64,000 nt of DNA from Bradyrhizobium commune (GCF_015624505.1 NZ_CP061379.1:2666001-2730000); one strand, 5' to 3'; counted from the first letter of the stretch, positions 15,648 to 24,770 are shown. Program-made: numbers and translations. The notes: generated from the sequence alone by a model not told the origin.

Positions 15648-15760
15648 GTAGCGTTTGCGCTTAAGAGGAGCGCATCGCGCTGGGGCATTTGTATCGCGTC
15701 ACTGTCTGCCAGAAGGCTTCGCTCTTTCGATCCTTGTTGAGATGAGCGGGCCCATCGACC

Positions 15761-16261
15761 ATGGCAGAGAATGAAGCGGAAGGCGGCGCGGCCGCCGAAG
15801 GCGCGGAGGCCGCTGCCCCGAAGAGCAAGTTCAAGCTGATCCTGATCGTTGTCGGCGTGCTGGTCGTGCTCGGAGGCGGTGCCGCGACCTGGTTCCTGTT
15901 CTTCCGTCACGGCGACGACGAGCATCACGCCGAGGCGGCGCCCCCGCCGAAGCCGCCCGTCTTCGTCGACGTGCCCGACATGATGGTCAACCTCGCCGGC
16001 GCTCCGGGCGAGCGCGTGCAATACCTCAAGATGAAGATCGTCCTGGAGCTGAAGGAAGAGAAGCAGATCGAGGCGATCAAGCCGGCGATGCCGCGCGTCA
16101 CCGACATCTTCCAGACCTATGTGCGCGAACTGCGCTCCTCCGACCTCAACGGCTCCGCCGGCATCTTCCGTCTCAAGGAGGAGCTGACCAAGCGCGTCAA
16201 CGCGGCGGTCGCGCCGATCCAGGTCAGCGCGGTGCTGTTCAAGGAAGTCGTGCTCCAGTGA
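15761..16261 (+). CDS. fliL: Flagellar basal body protein FliL
   Basis: FliL is a single-pass inner-membrane protein that surrounds the stator units and supports torque. The 166-residue product has an acidic Ala/Glu-rich cytoplasmic N-terminus, one membrane segment (about 24-48), a His/Glu/Pro linker, and the periplasmic FliL domain (VDVPDMMVNLAG to VSAVLFKEVVLQ). It opens fliL-fliM-DUF6468-motE, divergent from flgF. Confidence 0.95.
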   Translation: MAENEAEGGAAAEGAEAAAPKSKFKLILIVVGVLVVLGGGAATWFLFFRHGDDEHHAEAAPPPKPPVFVDVPDMMVNLAGAPGERVQYLKMKIVLELKEEKQIEAIKPAMPRVTDIFQTYVRELRSSDLNGSAGIFRLKEELTKRVNAAVAPIQVSAVLFKEVVLQ

Positions 16262-16291
16262 GGATGCCGCGGAAGGGTACGGGCTAGCGTC

Positions 16292-17494
16292 ATGGCCGGC
16301 AACGAGCAGATGGACCAGGATGCGATTGCCGCCCAATGGGAGGCGTCGCTCGATTCCGAGGATCCCGCGGAGGCTGCGAAGGCGGCAGCCGAAAACGAAT
16401 TATCGGAGACCATGGCCCTGCAATGGGCGGCCATGGTCGAGGACGGCAGCCGCGAGATCGGCAATGGCAAGAATAGTGGCGAGCGGGTGCTGTCGCAGGA
16501 GGAGATCGACAATCTCCTCGGCTTCACCGTCGGCGACGTCACGCTCGACGACCATTCCGGCATTCGCGCGATCATCGATTCGGCGATGGTCTCCTACGAG
16601 CGTCTGCCGATGCTCGAAATCGTCTTCGACCGCCTGGTGCGGTTGCTGACGACGAGCTTGCGCAATTTCACCTCCGACAACGTCGAAGTCTCGCTCGACC
16701 GCATCACCTCGGTGCGCTTCGGCGACTACATGAACTCGATCCCGCTGCCGGCCGTGCTCTCGGTGTTCAAGGCCGAGGAGTGGGAAAACTTCGGCATGGC
16801 GACGGTCGATTCCAACCTGATCTACTCGATGATCGATGTGCTGCTCGGCGGCCGCCGCGGCTCGAGCCAGCTCCGCATCGAGGGCCGGCCCTACACCACG
16901 ATCGAGACCGAGCTGGTCAAGCGGCTGGTGGAGGTTGTGCTGGCCGACGCCGAGCAGGCGTTCCGGCCGCTGTCGCCGGTGACCTTCACGATCGACCGGC
17001 TCGAGACCAATCCGCGTTTCGCCGCGATCAGCCGTCCGGCGAACGCCGCGATCCTGGTGCGCCTGCGCATCGACATGGAAGATCGCGGCGGCAATATCGA
17101 GCTGCTGCTGCCTTACGCGACCATCGAACCGATCCGGGCCGTTCTGCTCCAGATGTTCATGGGCGAAAAGTTCGGCCGCGACCCGATCTGGGAAGGCCAT
17201 TTCGCCACCGAGATCGTGCAGGCCGAGATCGCCGTCGATGCCGTGCTCTACGAGGCCGACATTCCGCTCAAGCAGCTGATGCGGCTGAAGGTCGGCGACA
17301 CGTTGCCGCTCGAAATGCGCGCCGACGCCAACGTCACCGTGCGCTGCGGCGACGTCACCATCACCGAGGGACGAATGGGCCGGGTCGGCGACCGCGTCGC
17401 GATCCGCGTGACGAAACCCCTGCGCAAGCCAAGTACGACACTTGCGATGTTCGAGAAGGTGGATGAGCAGAACAAGATGATGGAGGCCCCATGA
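16292..17494 (+). CDS. fliM: Flagellar motor switch protein FliM
   Basis: FliM is the C-ring subunit that binds CheY-P. The 400-residue product contains the EIDNLL CheY-binding motif, but at residues 71-76 rather than near residue 10. The preceding 65 residues hold two W-centred segments (IAAQWEASLD around 12-21 and MALQWAAMVED around 41-51) that resemble the N-terminal motif of FliN. The middle domain (SYERLPMLEIVFDRLVRLLT onward) and C-terminal SPOA domain (LKVGDTLPLEMRADANVTVR) are intact. It overlaps the next gene by four bases (ATGA). Confidence 0.95.
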   Translation: MAGNEQMDQDAIAAQWEASLDSEDPAEAAKAAAENELSETMALQWAAMVEDGSREIGNGKNSGERVLSQEEIDNLLGFTVGDVTLDDHSGIRAIIDSAMVSYERLPMLEIVFDRLVRLLTTSLRNFTSDNVEVSLDRITSVRFGDYMNSIPLPAVLSVFKAEEWENFGMATVDSNLIYSMIDVLLGGRRGSSQLRIEGRPYTTIETELVKRLVEVVLADAEQAFRPLSPVTFTIDRLETNPRFAAISRPANAAILVRLRIDMEDRGGNIELLLPYATIEPIRAVLLQMFMGEKFGRDPIWEGHFATEIVQAEIAVDAVLYEADIPLKQLMRLKVGDTLPLEMRADANVTVRCGDVTITEGRMGRVGDRVAIRVTKPLRKPSTTLAMFEKVDEQNKMMEAP

Positions 17495-17940
17495 ACCACT
17501 CCCTTGGAATGGCGATCGAGACGCTGGTGGCTATCCTGCTGATGCTCACGATCGGCTACTGCATCCTGCTCAACAAGCGCTTGACGCGGCTGAAGGCCGA
17601 CGAGCACTCGCTGAAGGCGGTGATCGGCGAGCTGATCACCGCGACCGAGATCGCCGAGCGCGCAATCGGCGGGCTGAAGCTCGCCGTGCGCGACGTCAAC
17701 GAGAATCTCGGCAGCCAGCTTGCGGCTGCCACGCAAATGTCCGACCAGCTCTACAAGCAGCTCGGCGAAGCCGACAACGTGGTGCGCCGCCTCTCCAAGA
17801 TCGCGATCGCCGCGCGCCCGGTGACGAATCCGGAAATCGCGGCCGCGCCCGCGGCCAAGCCTTCGGCCGCGAAGGCGGTGGCGGCTGCAGCCGAAGCCTT
17901 CTCGGAGCGCCGACGATCCAACAACGGTCTTGCCGCATAA
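17491..17940 (+). CDS. DUF6468-type membrane-anchored flagellar-locus protein
   Basis: The 149-residue product has one N-terminal membrane helix (about 7-27), then a long helix with probable coiled coil (NKRLTRLKADEHSLKAVIGE to SDQLYKQLGEADNVVRRLSK), and a disordered Ala/Pro/Lys tail. Proteins of this type sit between fliM and motE in alphaproteobacterial flagellar loci; their role is not established. Translation is coupled to fliM by the ATGA overlap. Confidence 0.8.
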   Translation: MNHSLGMAIETLVAILLMLTIGYCILLNKRLTRLKADEHSLKAVIGELITATEIAERAIGGLKLAVRDVNENLGSQLAAATQMSDQLYKQLGEADNVVRRLSKIAIAARPVTNPEIAAAPAAKPSAAKAVAAAAEAFSERRRSNNGLAA

Positions 17941-17949
17941 AGTCAGGGT

Positions 17950-18711
17950 ATGAAGTCCTTTCGTAACATCCGCGTCATTCCGGTCGTCCTGGTCGCGGTC
18001 GCAGGTCTCGCCACGCTGAAGGTGGCGGGCCTCGTGATCAATGGCGGCTATGTCTTCGACTACCAGCCGAACAATGTGAAGAAGTCGTGGGCGCAGGAGA
18101 ACCTGAACTTCCCGACCGGGCGCGAGGATCCCGACATCACCGGCTCGACCCATGGCGAGCCGAAGGAAGCGCCGAAGCCGGCCGCGCCCGAGAGCAAGCC
18201 CGAGGGTACCCCGGTCAAGATGGACGAGGCCCAGCCGCAGGTCTCGGCCTCGGAGCGCGCGATCCTGGAACGGTTGCAGGCGCGCCGCCAGGAGATCGAG
18301 TCCCGGCAGCGCGAGATCGACATCCGCGAGAGCCTGTTGAAGTCGGCCGAGAAGCGCATCGAAAACAAGGTCGAGGAGATGAAGGCGGTGGAATCCCGCA
18401 TCTCTGCGACCCAGGCCGAGCAGAAGGCCGCCGAGGCCCAGCGCATGAAGGGCCTCGTCACCATGTACGAGGGCATGAAGCCCAAGGACGCCGCGCGGGT
18501 GTTCGACCGGCTCGAGATGGGCGTGCTGATCGAGATCGCCTCGGCGATCGCGCCGCGCAAGATGTCCGACATCCTGGGCCTGATGTCGCCGGAAGCCGCC
18601 GAGCGGCTGACGGTTGAGATGGCGCGCCGGGCCAATGGCGGCGGGGATCAGTCGGCGGCCGCCGGCGACCTCCCGAAGATCGACGGCAAGCCGACGCAAA
18701 AGCCGAATTGA
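17950..18711 (+). CDS. MotE-like periplasmic/membrane flagellar protein
   Basis: The 253-residue product has an N-terminal membrane or signal segment (about 10-28), a Pro/Glu/Lys-rich linker (55-95), a coiled coil with alternating charges (about 98-165), and a C-terminal MgtE-N-like helical domain (MYEGMKPKDAARVFDRLEMG to LMSPEAAERLTVEMA). That layout matches MotE, which in Sinorhizobium is a chaperone for the motility protein MotC. It ends fliL-fliM-DUF6468-motE. Family membership is likely; the exact partner is inferred. Confidence 0.82.
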   Translation: MKSFRNIRVIPVVLVAVAGLATLKVAGLVINGGYVFDYQPNNVKKSWAQENLNFPTGREDPDITGSTHGEPKEAPKPAAPESKPEGTPVKMDEAQPQVSASERAILERLQARRQEIESRQREIDIRESLLKSAEKRIENKVEEMKAVESRISATQAEQKAAEAQRMKGLVTMYEGMKPKDAARVFDRLEMGVLIEIASAIAPRKMSDILGLMSPEAAERLTVEMARRANGGGDQSAAAGDLPKIDGKPTQKPN

Positions 18712-18721
18712 GGGCGCATAC

Positions 18722-18736
18722 TTAAGAAGTCCTTAA
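18722..18736 (+). promoter_or_regulatory. CtrA-box-like site before the 1271-residue gene
   Basis: TTAA (18722-18725), seven bases, TTAA (18733-18736) is an exact match to the CtrA half-site pair. It is followed by T rather than C. It lies 78-92 bases upstream of the preferred start of the large repeat-protein gene. Confidence 0.6.
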
Positions 18737-18813
18737 TTGGCAAAACCTACATTCGAGGGCATCGGCCGGCGCCAGTGCCGGCGTTGACCGTTGCAACGGA
18801 AGAAATGCCGCCA

Positions 18814-21800
18814 ATGGCGCGAGAGGCTGCCGCTGGATTTGTGTCGCGAGCCCGCGCCCTGGCGCGGGGGCTGTCGCGTCACGTCCGCAAGGCACCGGCG
18901 CTGGCGGCCTGTCTCGTGATCGGCCTTACGATCGATCTTGGCGCGGCCCGTGCGGCCGATGCTATCAGGGGCGAGGCGAGCTTTTCGGCCGGTGGCGGCT
19001 TTGCCCGTCTCGTCATCAAGCTCGGCGAGGACGTTCCCTCCGAGGTGACGACCGCCGGCTCCATTCTCATCATTCGCTTCGACCGCCCCGTCGACGTTCC
19101 CGTCGACCGCGTGCCGGAAGGTGCGCCCGACTACGTCAACTCTGCCCGCCGGGATCCCGACGGCGGCGCCATCCGGCTGTCGCTGTCGCGGCGCGTCACC
19201 GTCAACACCATGAATGCCGGTGAGCGCACCTTCGTCGACCTGTTGCCGGAGGGCTGGAAGGGACCGCCACCGAGCCTGCCGATGGACGTGGTGAAGGAGC
19301 TCGCCGAGCGCGCGCGCGCCGCCGAACGGGCGCTGCGTGCCCAGCGTGCCGCGGCAGAGAGCAAGAAGCGTCCGCCGATCCGCGTGCGCGCCTCGGTGCA
19401 ACCGACCTTCGTGCGCTTCGTGTTCGAGATGCCCGACGGTGTCGGCGTCTCCTCCGTGCTCAACGAGCAGAAGCTCACGCTCGCCTTCAACGCCAACCTC
19501 AATTTCGATCTGGCCGATGCGGTCGTGGCGGCGCCGCCGAATGTCGCCTCGATCAAGCAGAAGGCCGATCTTGACCAGACCTCGGTCGAGATCTTGCTGA
19601 TCGGCGATTCCGACGTGCACTCCTTCCGCGACGACAAGAACTACGTCGTCGACGTCGCCTTCCAGCCCGACAAGGGCAAGGCGGCCGCGACGCCCGAAGC
19701 TGCGATTGCGCAAGCCAAGTCCGGCGGTCACGGACCGGCGCCGGCCGCGGAAAAGCCTATGGCCGAGAAGCCGAAGGAGGCGCATCGCGAGATCACGCCG
19801 CCGACCTCGGAGACGATCGCGCGCGAAGCCAAAATCGACGTTAAGCCTGACGTCAAGCCCGAGATGAAATCAGAGGGCAAGCCGGAAGCTCCCGCCGCGA
19901 TGGCGCCCGCCGAAGCGCCGAAGCCGGCTCCTATGGCGACCATGCCTGAAGTGCCGCCTGCTGCGGAGGCGCCCAAGCCCGCGCCACCGGCCATGGAAAC
20001 GGCAGCACCAGTCGCGCCGATGAAGCCGATGGCGCCCGCCGTTGCCGAGCTGCCCAAGGACGCCATGAAAGAGGCTGCCAAGGAGCCGGCGAAAGAAATG
20101 CCGATGGAGGCTGTCAAGGAAACGGCCAAGGAAACGGCCAAGGCTGCGCCAGCCGAAGCGCCGGCCCCCGTTGCGTCGCAGCCCACTGCCGCCAGCGTCG
20201 ATGCGCGCCGTGACAGCGACGGCCTGCGCGTCACGTTCCCGCTTCAGGTCGCTACGCCCGCCGCGGCGTTCCGCCGCGGCGACACGGTGTGGCTGGTGTT
20301 CGACTCGCAGAAGCCGATCGATGTCGAAGCAATCCGCGCCAGGGGTGGTGCGATGATCGGCGACGTCAGCCGCATGCCGCTCGAAAAGGGGCAGGCGGTG
20401 CGCATCCGTCTCACCCGACCGCTGGTCTATTCGCTGACCAGCGAGGAGGTCGGCAAGGAGACCAACTGGCTGTTGACGCTCGCCGACAAGATCCAGGCGA
20501 CGCCGCTGCCGCTGATGATGTCGCGCAACATCACCGATCCCGCGCTCGCCAACATCGCCATCCCCTTCGCCAATCCGGGCCTGCTGCACAAGCTCACCGA
20601 TCCCGACGCCGGCGACATGCTCTATGTCGTCACTGCGCAGCGGCCGGTCCGCGGCTTCATCAAGCGGCAGGACCTGGTCGACCTCTCGCTCTTGGAATCC
20701 GCGCATGGCATCGCGATCCGGCCGAATTCCGACGAGGTCGGTGTCGAGGTCGGATTGGACAAGGTCATTCTCGGCAAGAAGGGTGGCCTGACGCTGTCAC
20801 CGGTCGACGTCTCGGCCGAGCGGGCGCCGACCGCCGTGCGGCCGGTGTTCAATCCCGAAGGCTGGCGCAAGGGCCAGTCGGAGGACTTCTGGACCCGCCA
20901 GAGCGATCTGATCACGGCGATCTCGGCGGTCGATCCGGCGCAGCGCTCGCTGCCGCGGCTCGATCTCGCGCAGTTCTACATGTCGCGCGCCATGTATCAC
21001 GAGGCCAAGTCCGTCACCGACGTGATGCTGACCGACCCCCTCAACAAGGAGGAGAGCGGCGCGCTGATCATGCACGCGATCGCGAGCATCCTGATCGGGC
21101 GGCCGGCGCAGGGCCTGAAGGATCTCGCCAATCCCGTGATCGGCAACAGCCACGATTCCCAGCTCTGGAAGGCGCTCGCTTACGCGCGCCAGGGCAAATG
21201 GGCGGATGCCCGCGAGAAATTCAAGAACGTCGAATTCGCCATCGCCTCGCTGCCGCTCGACATCCAGCGCATCGTGACGATGGACGCGATGCGCGCCTCG
21301 CTCGAGGTGAAGGACTATGCCGGCGCCTCCAAGCGCCGCGGCGAGATCGAGGTGGTCGGCGTCTCGCCCGAGGCCGCGCCCGCATTTGCGGTTTTGCGCG
21401 GCCGGCTCGCCGAGGCGCTCGGCCACGACAAGGACGCGCTCGACGACTACAAATTCGCGGTCGCCTCGAGCGACCGGCCAGCGGCGGCGGAGGCCAAGCA
21501 GCTCGAGGTCGCGTTACGGCAGAAGCGCGACGAGATCAGCAAGGAAGATGCGTTGCGCGAGCTCGAGACGCTGTCGATGACCTGGCGCGGCGACGCGATC
21601 GAGGTCAAGACGCTCCAGATGCTGTCGCAGATGTATGCAGAGAACGGCCGCTACCGCGATGCGCTCACGGCTGCGCGCACCGCGACCAGGCTCCAGCCGA
21701 ATGCCGAAGCCTCGCGCCAGGCGCAGGATCTGGCGTCGGATCTGTTCACGCAGATCTTCCTGGGGCCCAAGGGCGACGAGCTGCCGCCGGTCGAGGCGCT

Positions 21801-22629
21801 CGGGATGTTCTATGAGTTCCGCGAGCTGACGCCGATCGGTCGCCGCGGCGACGAGCTGATCCGTCGTCTGGCCGATCGTCTCGCCTCGATCGATCTGCTC
21901 GACCAGGCCGCCGAGCTGCTGCAATACCAGGTCGACCACCGCCTCGAAGGCGCCGCGCGTGCGCAGGTCGCCGCGCGCCTAGCCATGATCTATCTCGCCA
22001 ACCGCAAGCCCGACTTTGCGATCACGGCGCTGCGCGCAAGCCGTATCAGCGATCTCTCTGGCGAGCTGCGGCAGCAGCGCCTGTTGCTGGAAGCGCGCGC
22101 GCAGAGCGACGTCGGCCGCCATGACCTCGCGCTCGACATCGTTTCCAATGTCAGCGGGCGCGAGGTGCTCCGCCTGCGCTCCGACATCTTCTGGGCGGCG
22201 CGGCGCTGGCGTGAATCTGCCGAGCAGATCGAGCTCTACTACGGCGAGCGGTTCCGCGATTTCAAGCCGCTCAACGCGGTGGAGAAGAGCGACATCATCC
22301 GCGCCGCCGTCGGCTACGCGCTCGCCGATGATTCAATCGGCCTGTCGCGCTTCCGCGAGAAATACGCGCCGCTGATGAGCGAGAGCGCCGATCGGCTCGC
22401 CTTCGACATCGCCAGCAAGCCGGCCGGCGCCTCCAGCGCCGAATTCGCGGAGATCGCAAAACTCGCCGCAAGCGTCGACACGCTCGACGGCTTCCTGCGC
22501 GAGATGAAGCAGCGCTTTCCCGACGCGACTGCGCGTGCGCCGGCCTCACCGCAGGCCAAGGACGAGACCGAGCACACCGGCTCGCTGCCCTCGATCCCGG
22601 TCGTGCGCCAGATCAAGATGACGCGGTGA
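18814..22629 (+). CDS. Large exported TPR-type protein of the flagellar locus
   Basis: The 1271-residue product has a long basic N-terminus with an export signal (APALAACLVIGLTIDLGAAR, about 28-47). An AMIN-like beta region follows (FSAGGGFARLVIKLGEDV, then IRFDRPVDVP). A low-complexity linker rich in Ala, Pro, Lys, Glu and Met spans about 295-460. A second beta region matching the first lies at about 465-560 (DSDGLRVTFPLQ, VWLVFDSQKPIDVE). The C-terminal half is helical tetratricopeptide-like repeats, including DALTAARTATRLQPNAEASR. GTG 18775 and ATG 18805 are alternative starts; 18814 has GGAAG at usable spacing. Function is unknown; its position and CtrA-like box tie it to motility or the cell cycle. 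Confidence 0.85.
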   Translation: MAREAAAGFVSRARALARGLSRHVRKAPALAACLVIGLTIDLGAARAADAIRGEASFSAGGGFARLVIKLGEDVPSEVTTAGSILIIRFDRPVDVPVDRVPEGAPDYVNSARRDPDGGAIRLSLSRRVTVNTMNAGERTFVDLLPEGWKGPPPSLPMDVVKELAERARAAERALRAQRAAAESKKRPPIRVRASVQPTFVRFVFEMPDGVGVSSVLNEQKLTLAFNANLNFDLADAVVAAPPNVASIKQKADLDQTSVEILLIGDSDVHSFRDDKNYVVDVAFQPDKGKAAATPEAAIAQAKSGGHGPAPAAEKPMAEKPKEAHREITPPTSETIAREAKIDVKPDVKPEMKSEGKPEAPAAMAPAEAPKPAPMATMPEVPPAAEAPKPAPPAMETAAPVAPMKPMAPAVAELPKDAMKEAAKEPAKEMPMEAVKETAKETAKAAPAEAPAPVASQPTAASVDARRDSDGLRVTFPLQVATPAAAFRRGDTVWLVFDSQKPIDVEAIRARGGAMIGDVSRMPLEKGQAVRIRLTRPLVYSLTSEEVGKETNWLLTLADKIQATPLPLMMSRNITDPALANIAIPFANPGLLHKLTDPDAGDMLYVVTAQRPVRGFIKRQDLVDLSLLESAHGIAIRPNSDEVGVEVGLDKVILGKKGGLTLSPVDVSAERAPTAVRPVFNPEGWRKGQSEDFWTRQSDLITAISAVDPAQRSLPRLDLAQFYMSRAMYHEAKSVTDVMLTDPLNKEESGALIMHAIASILIGRPAQGLKDLANPVIGNSHDSQLWKALAYARQGKWADAREKFKNVEFAIASLPLDIQRIVTMDAMRASLEVKDYAGASKRRGEIEVVGVSPEAAPAFAVLRGRLAEALGHDKDALDDYKFAVASSDRPAAAEAKQLEVALRQKRDEISKEDALRELETLSMTWRGDAIEVKTLQMLSQMYAENGRYRDALTAARTATRLQPNAEASRQAQDLASDLFTQIFLGPKGDELPPVEALGMFYEFRELTPIGRRGDELIRRLADRLASIDLLDQAAELLQYQVDHRLEGAARAQVAARLAMIYLANRKPDFAITALRASRISDLSGELRQQRLLLEARAQSDVGRHDLALDIVSNVSGREVLRLRSDIFWAARRWRESAEQIELYYGERFRDFKPLNAVEKSDIIRAAVGYALADDSIGLSRFREKYAPLMSESADRLAFDIASKPAGASSAEFAEIAKLAASVDTLDGFLREMKQRFPDATARAPASPQAKDETEHTGSLPSIPVVRQIKMTR

Positions 22630-22660
22630 GGGCCCGGATCGACGCGCCGCCACATCCACC

Positions 22661-22747
22661 GTCATAGCGAGCGCAGCAAAGCGATCCAGAATCTTTCCGC
22701 GGAGGGATTTGGGATTGCTACGTCGCAAGGGCTCCTCGCAATGACGG
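22661..22747. repeat. REP-like palindromic repeat, copy 1
   Basis: The segment opens GTCATAGCGAGCGCAGC and closes CTCCTCGCAATGAC, with a central ATCCAGAATCTTTCCGCGG. The same layout recurs at 41784-41869, and a minimal perfect version at 39304-39332. It lies between the convergent large TPR gene and fliP, a usual place for such elements. Confidence 0.8.
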
Positions 22748-22757
22748 GGAGAGAGCG

Positions 22758-23528
22758 TCATCCCCCGTAGCTCTGCACCAGGCTCCCCGCGACCAGCGAC
22801 CAGCCGTCGACCAGCACGAAGAAGATCAGCTTGAACGGCAGCGAGATCGTCGCGGGCGGCAGCATCATCATGCCCATCGACATCAGCACGGATGCGACCA
22901 CGAGGTCGATGATCAGGAACGGCAGGAACAACAGGAAGCCGATCTCGAAGGCGCGCTTGAGTTCGGAGATCATGAAGGCGGGGACGAGGATGCGCAGTGC
23001 GAGCTCGTCGGGGGTGGCCGGCGGCGGCTCGCCGGAGAGATCGAGGAACAGCTTCAGGTCTTTCTCGCGCACGTTCTTCTGCATGAAGCCGCGCAAGGGG
23101 ACGGAGGCGCGTTGGAGCGCGTCCTCGACGCTGATCTGATTGGCGACGAGCGGGCGGATGCCGTCGTCGTAGGATTTTTGCAGCACCGGCCCCATCACGA
23201 AGAAGGTGAGGAACATCGCGAGCGCCAGGATCACCGAGTTGGGCGGTGCGGTTGCCGTGCCCATCGCGGTGCGCAGCAGCGACAGCACGACCACGATGCG
23301 CGTGAAAGACGTCATCATGATCAGGATCGACGGCGCGATCGACAGCACGGTGAGCAGTGCGATCAGCTGGATCGCGCGCTCGGTGACGCCGCCGCCCCCC
23401 TGGCTGCCGAGATTGATGCTGATGTCCTGCGCATGCGCAGGGGTTGCAAGCAAAGCCGTGGCGAGCAAAGCCGCGGCGATCAGGACAGAAGGGACAAGAA
23501 CTCTACGCGGGAGGGTCGACAGCCTCAC
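22758..23528 (-). CDS. fliP: Flagellar type III export protein FliP
   Basis: FliP forms, with FliQ and FliR, the export-gate channel in the inner membrane. The 256-residue product has a cleavable signal peptide (about 10-33, ending AHAQD) and four membrane segments. The family motifs are LTVLSIAPSILIMMTSFTRI, FLTFFVMGPVLQKSYDDGI and FEIGFLLFLPFLIIDLVVASVL. The start is GTG at 23528, overlapping the fliO stop by four bases. Transcribed as fliO-fliP. Confidence 0.95.
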   Translation of the reverse strand: MRLSTLPRRVLVPSVLIAAALLATALLATPAHAQDISINLGSQGGGGVTERAIQLIALLTVLSIAPSILIMMTSFTRIVVVLSLLRTAMGTATAPPNSVILALAMFLTFFVMGPVLQKSYDDGIRPLVANQISVEDALQRASVPLRGFMQKNVREKDLKLFLDLSGEPPPATPDELALRILVPAFMISELKRAFEIGFLLFLPFLIIDLVVASVLMSMGMMMLPPATISLPFKLIFFVLVDGWSLVAGSLVQSYGG

Positions 23529-24481
23529 GAAGACGGCTTCGGACGGCCGAGCAGCGAGGCCATCTCGTCTTCGAGGTTTTCAAAGCTGGTCTTCTCCGCG
23601 ACAGGTCTCGCAGGCGGGGCCGACGGCTCGCCGCGCGTTACGCGCGGTGGCGGTGCAGGCGGCTCCGGTGCAACCGGAGGCGCGACCGTCTCGCCGGCCG
23701 GACGGCGCAGGGCAGCCTCGAGGCGCTGGGCCATCTCGGCGAGATTTTGTTCGGCGCTCGACGGTACGGCGGCGGCCGGGGGCGGCACGGGCGGAGCCTG
23801 CGGCACCGGCGGAGGCGGCGGTGCGGCTGCGCGCTCGGCCCGCACCGGCGGCACCTTCACCGGCTCGCTCTGGCGGGGCGGACGCGGCATCAGCGGCGGT
23901 TCGTTGCGGGCCACGCGCGGCGGCAGCGGCTCGGGGCGGGGCTCACGCTCGGGGCGCGGCGCAATCGGCTCGGGCGAAAAGCCGGCGAGAGGATCGCTGC
24001 GGCGCTCGGCCAAAGCGGGCGCCGGACGACGAACCTCGTCGGCGAAGGAGGGACGCGCGGGCCGCGGCGGCGGCTCCGGCATTTGTGGCTCGGGATGGTC
24101 GAGCACTTCGGGCCGCGGCGCTTCGTCGGCCCAGCCGCCGGCATCGGGCATCGGGGCAAGGCGCGGCGGCTCGGCGGCACTGGGGCGTTGCGGAATCTGG
24201 TCGCGGCCGGCTGCGGCGCGGACGATGTTCGGCTCGACGACGATGTCGGTGGGGCCGCCAATCATCAGCAGATGCTCGACATTGTCACGCCGGACCAGCA
24301 CCAGGCGCCGGCGGCCGTCGACTGCGGCCGCATCGATCACCGCGAGCCGGGGCATCCTGCCGCGCTGGGTGTTGGCGCCGAGCCGGGTGGTCGCGAATCG
24401 GCGGACCAGCCACGCCGCGACGCCGATCAACGCCAGAACGACGATGAACGCGACGATGAAAGTGATAGGGCTACCGTTCAT
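23525..24481 (-). CDS. fliO: FliO-like protein with long proline-rich tail
   Basis: FliO helps assemble the FliP ring. The 318-residue product has one membrane helix (about 7-27), the short FliO domain (MPRLAVIDAAAVDGRRRLVL, then VRRDNVEHLLMIGGPTDIVV, about 43-85), and then over 200 residues of Pro/Arg/Glu/Ala-rich disordered sequence. Enteric FliO is about 120 residues, so the tail is the unusual part. GGGGA lies six bases before ATG 24481. It overlaps fliP by four bases. Confidence 0.88.
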   Translation of the reverse strand: MNGSPITFIVAFIVVLALIGVAAWLVRRFATTRLGANTQRGRMPRLAVIDAAAVDGRRRLVLVRRDNVEHLLMIGGPTDIVVEPNIVRAAAGRDQIPQRPSAAEPPRLAPMPDAGGWADEAPRPEVLDHPEPQMPEPPPRPARPSFADEVRRPAPALAERRSDPLAGFSPEPIAPRPEREPRPEPLPPRVARNEPPLMPRPPRQSEPVKVPPVRAERAAAPPPPPVPQAPPVPPPAAAVPSSAEQNLAEMAQRLEAALRRPAGETVAPPVAPEPPAPPPRVTRGEPSAPPARPVAEKTSFENLEDEMASLLGRPKPSS

Positions 24482-24574
24482 ACCTGTCCCCGGCAAATGG
24501 CGCTTCTCTCGTGCCTATAGTCCACCGACCAGCGGCGTGCGATGCCCCAAAAACTGCGATCTCTTAACGTCCCG

Positions 24575-24589
24575 CGGCAAGTTTTGCCG
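24575..24589. promoter_or_regulatory. Recurrent flagellar dyad, copy 3
   Basis: CGGCA-AGTTT-TGCCG is a perfect dyad with the same 5-base spacer as the copies at 3524 and 24771. It is about 95 bases upstream of the fliO start, in the 349-base fliO/flgB intergenic region. Confidence 0.55.
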
Positions 24590-24746
24590 TCCCCAACCCT
24601 TAATAACCTATGAATCGCCCGATCCAAAACGACTTCTTGGCCTGTGCACGGACCGCCAAGCGGTTGGGTTAATGCGGTTTTTGCAACGGGTAGAAACACG
24701 GGGGACGCAATGCATGTCTCAATCAGAAACATGCATCTGCCGCGCC

Positions 24747-24762
24747 TTAACCACCTGTTAAC
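24747..24762 (+). promoter_or_regulatory. CtrA box upstream of flgB
   Basis: TTAA-CCACCTG-TTAAC is an exact match to the CtrA consensus TTAA-N7-TTAAC, 69-84 bases before the flgB start. Early basal-body operons are CtrA targets in Caulobacter. The kinase CckA is encoded at the end of this same run of genes. Confidence 0.7.
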
Positions 24763-24770
24763 CATACACG

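Noticed and set aside
24502..24516. Possible sigma-54 site for fliO (AGGCAC-N5-AAGC on the minus strand)
   Set aside because: GG-N10-GC is present, but both elements are poor and the implied leader of about nine bases could not hold the ribosome-binding site.
23112..24761. Very long plus-strand frames opposite fliP and fliO
   Set aside because: They are complements of the Pro/Arg-rich fliO coding sequence; real FliO and FliP motifs are on the minus strand.
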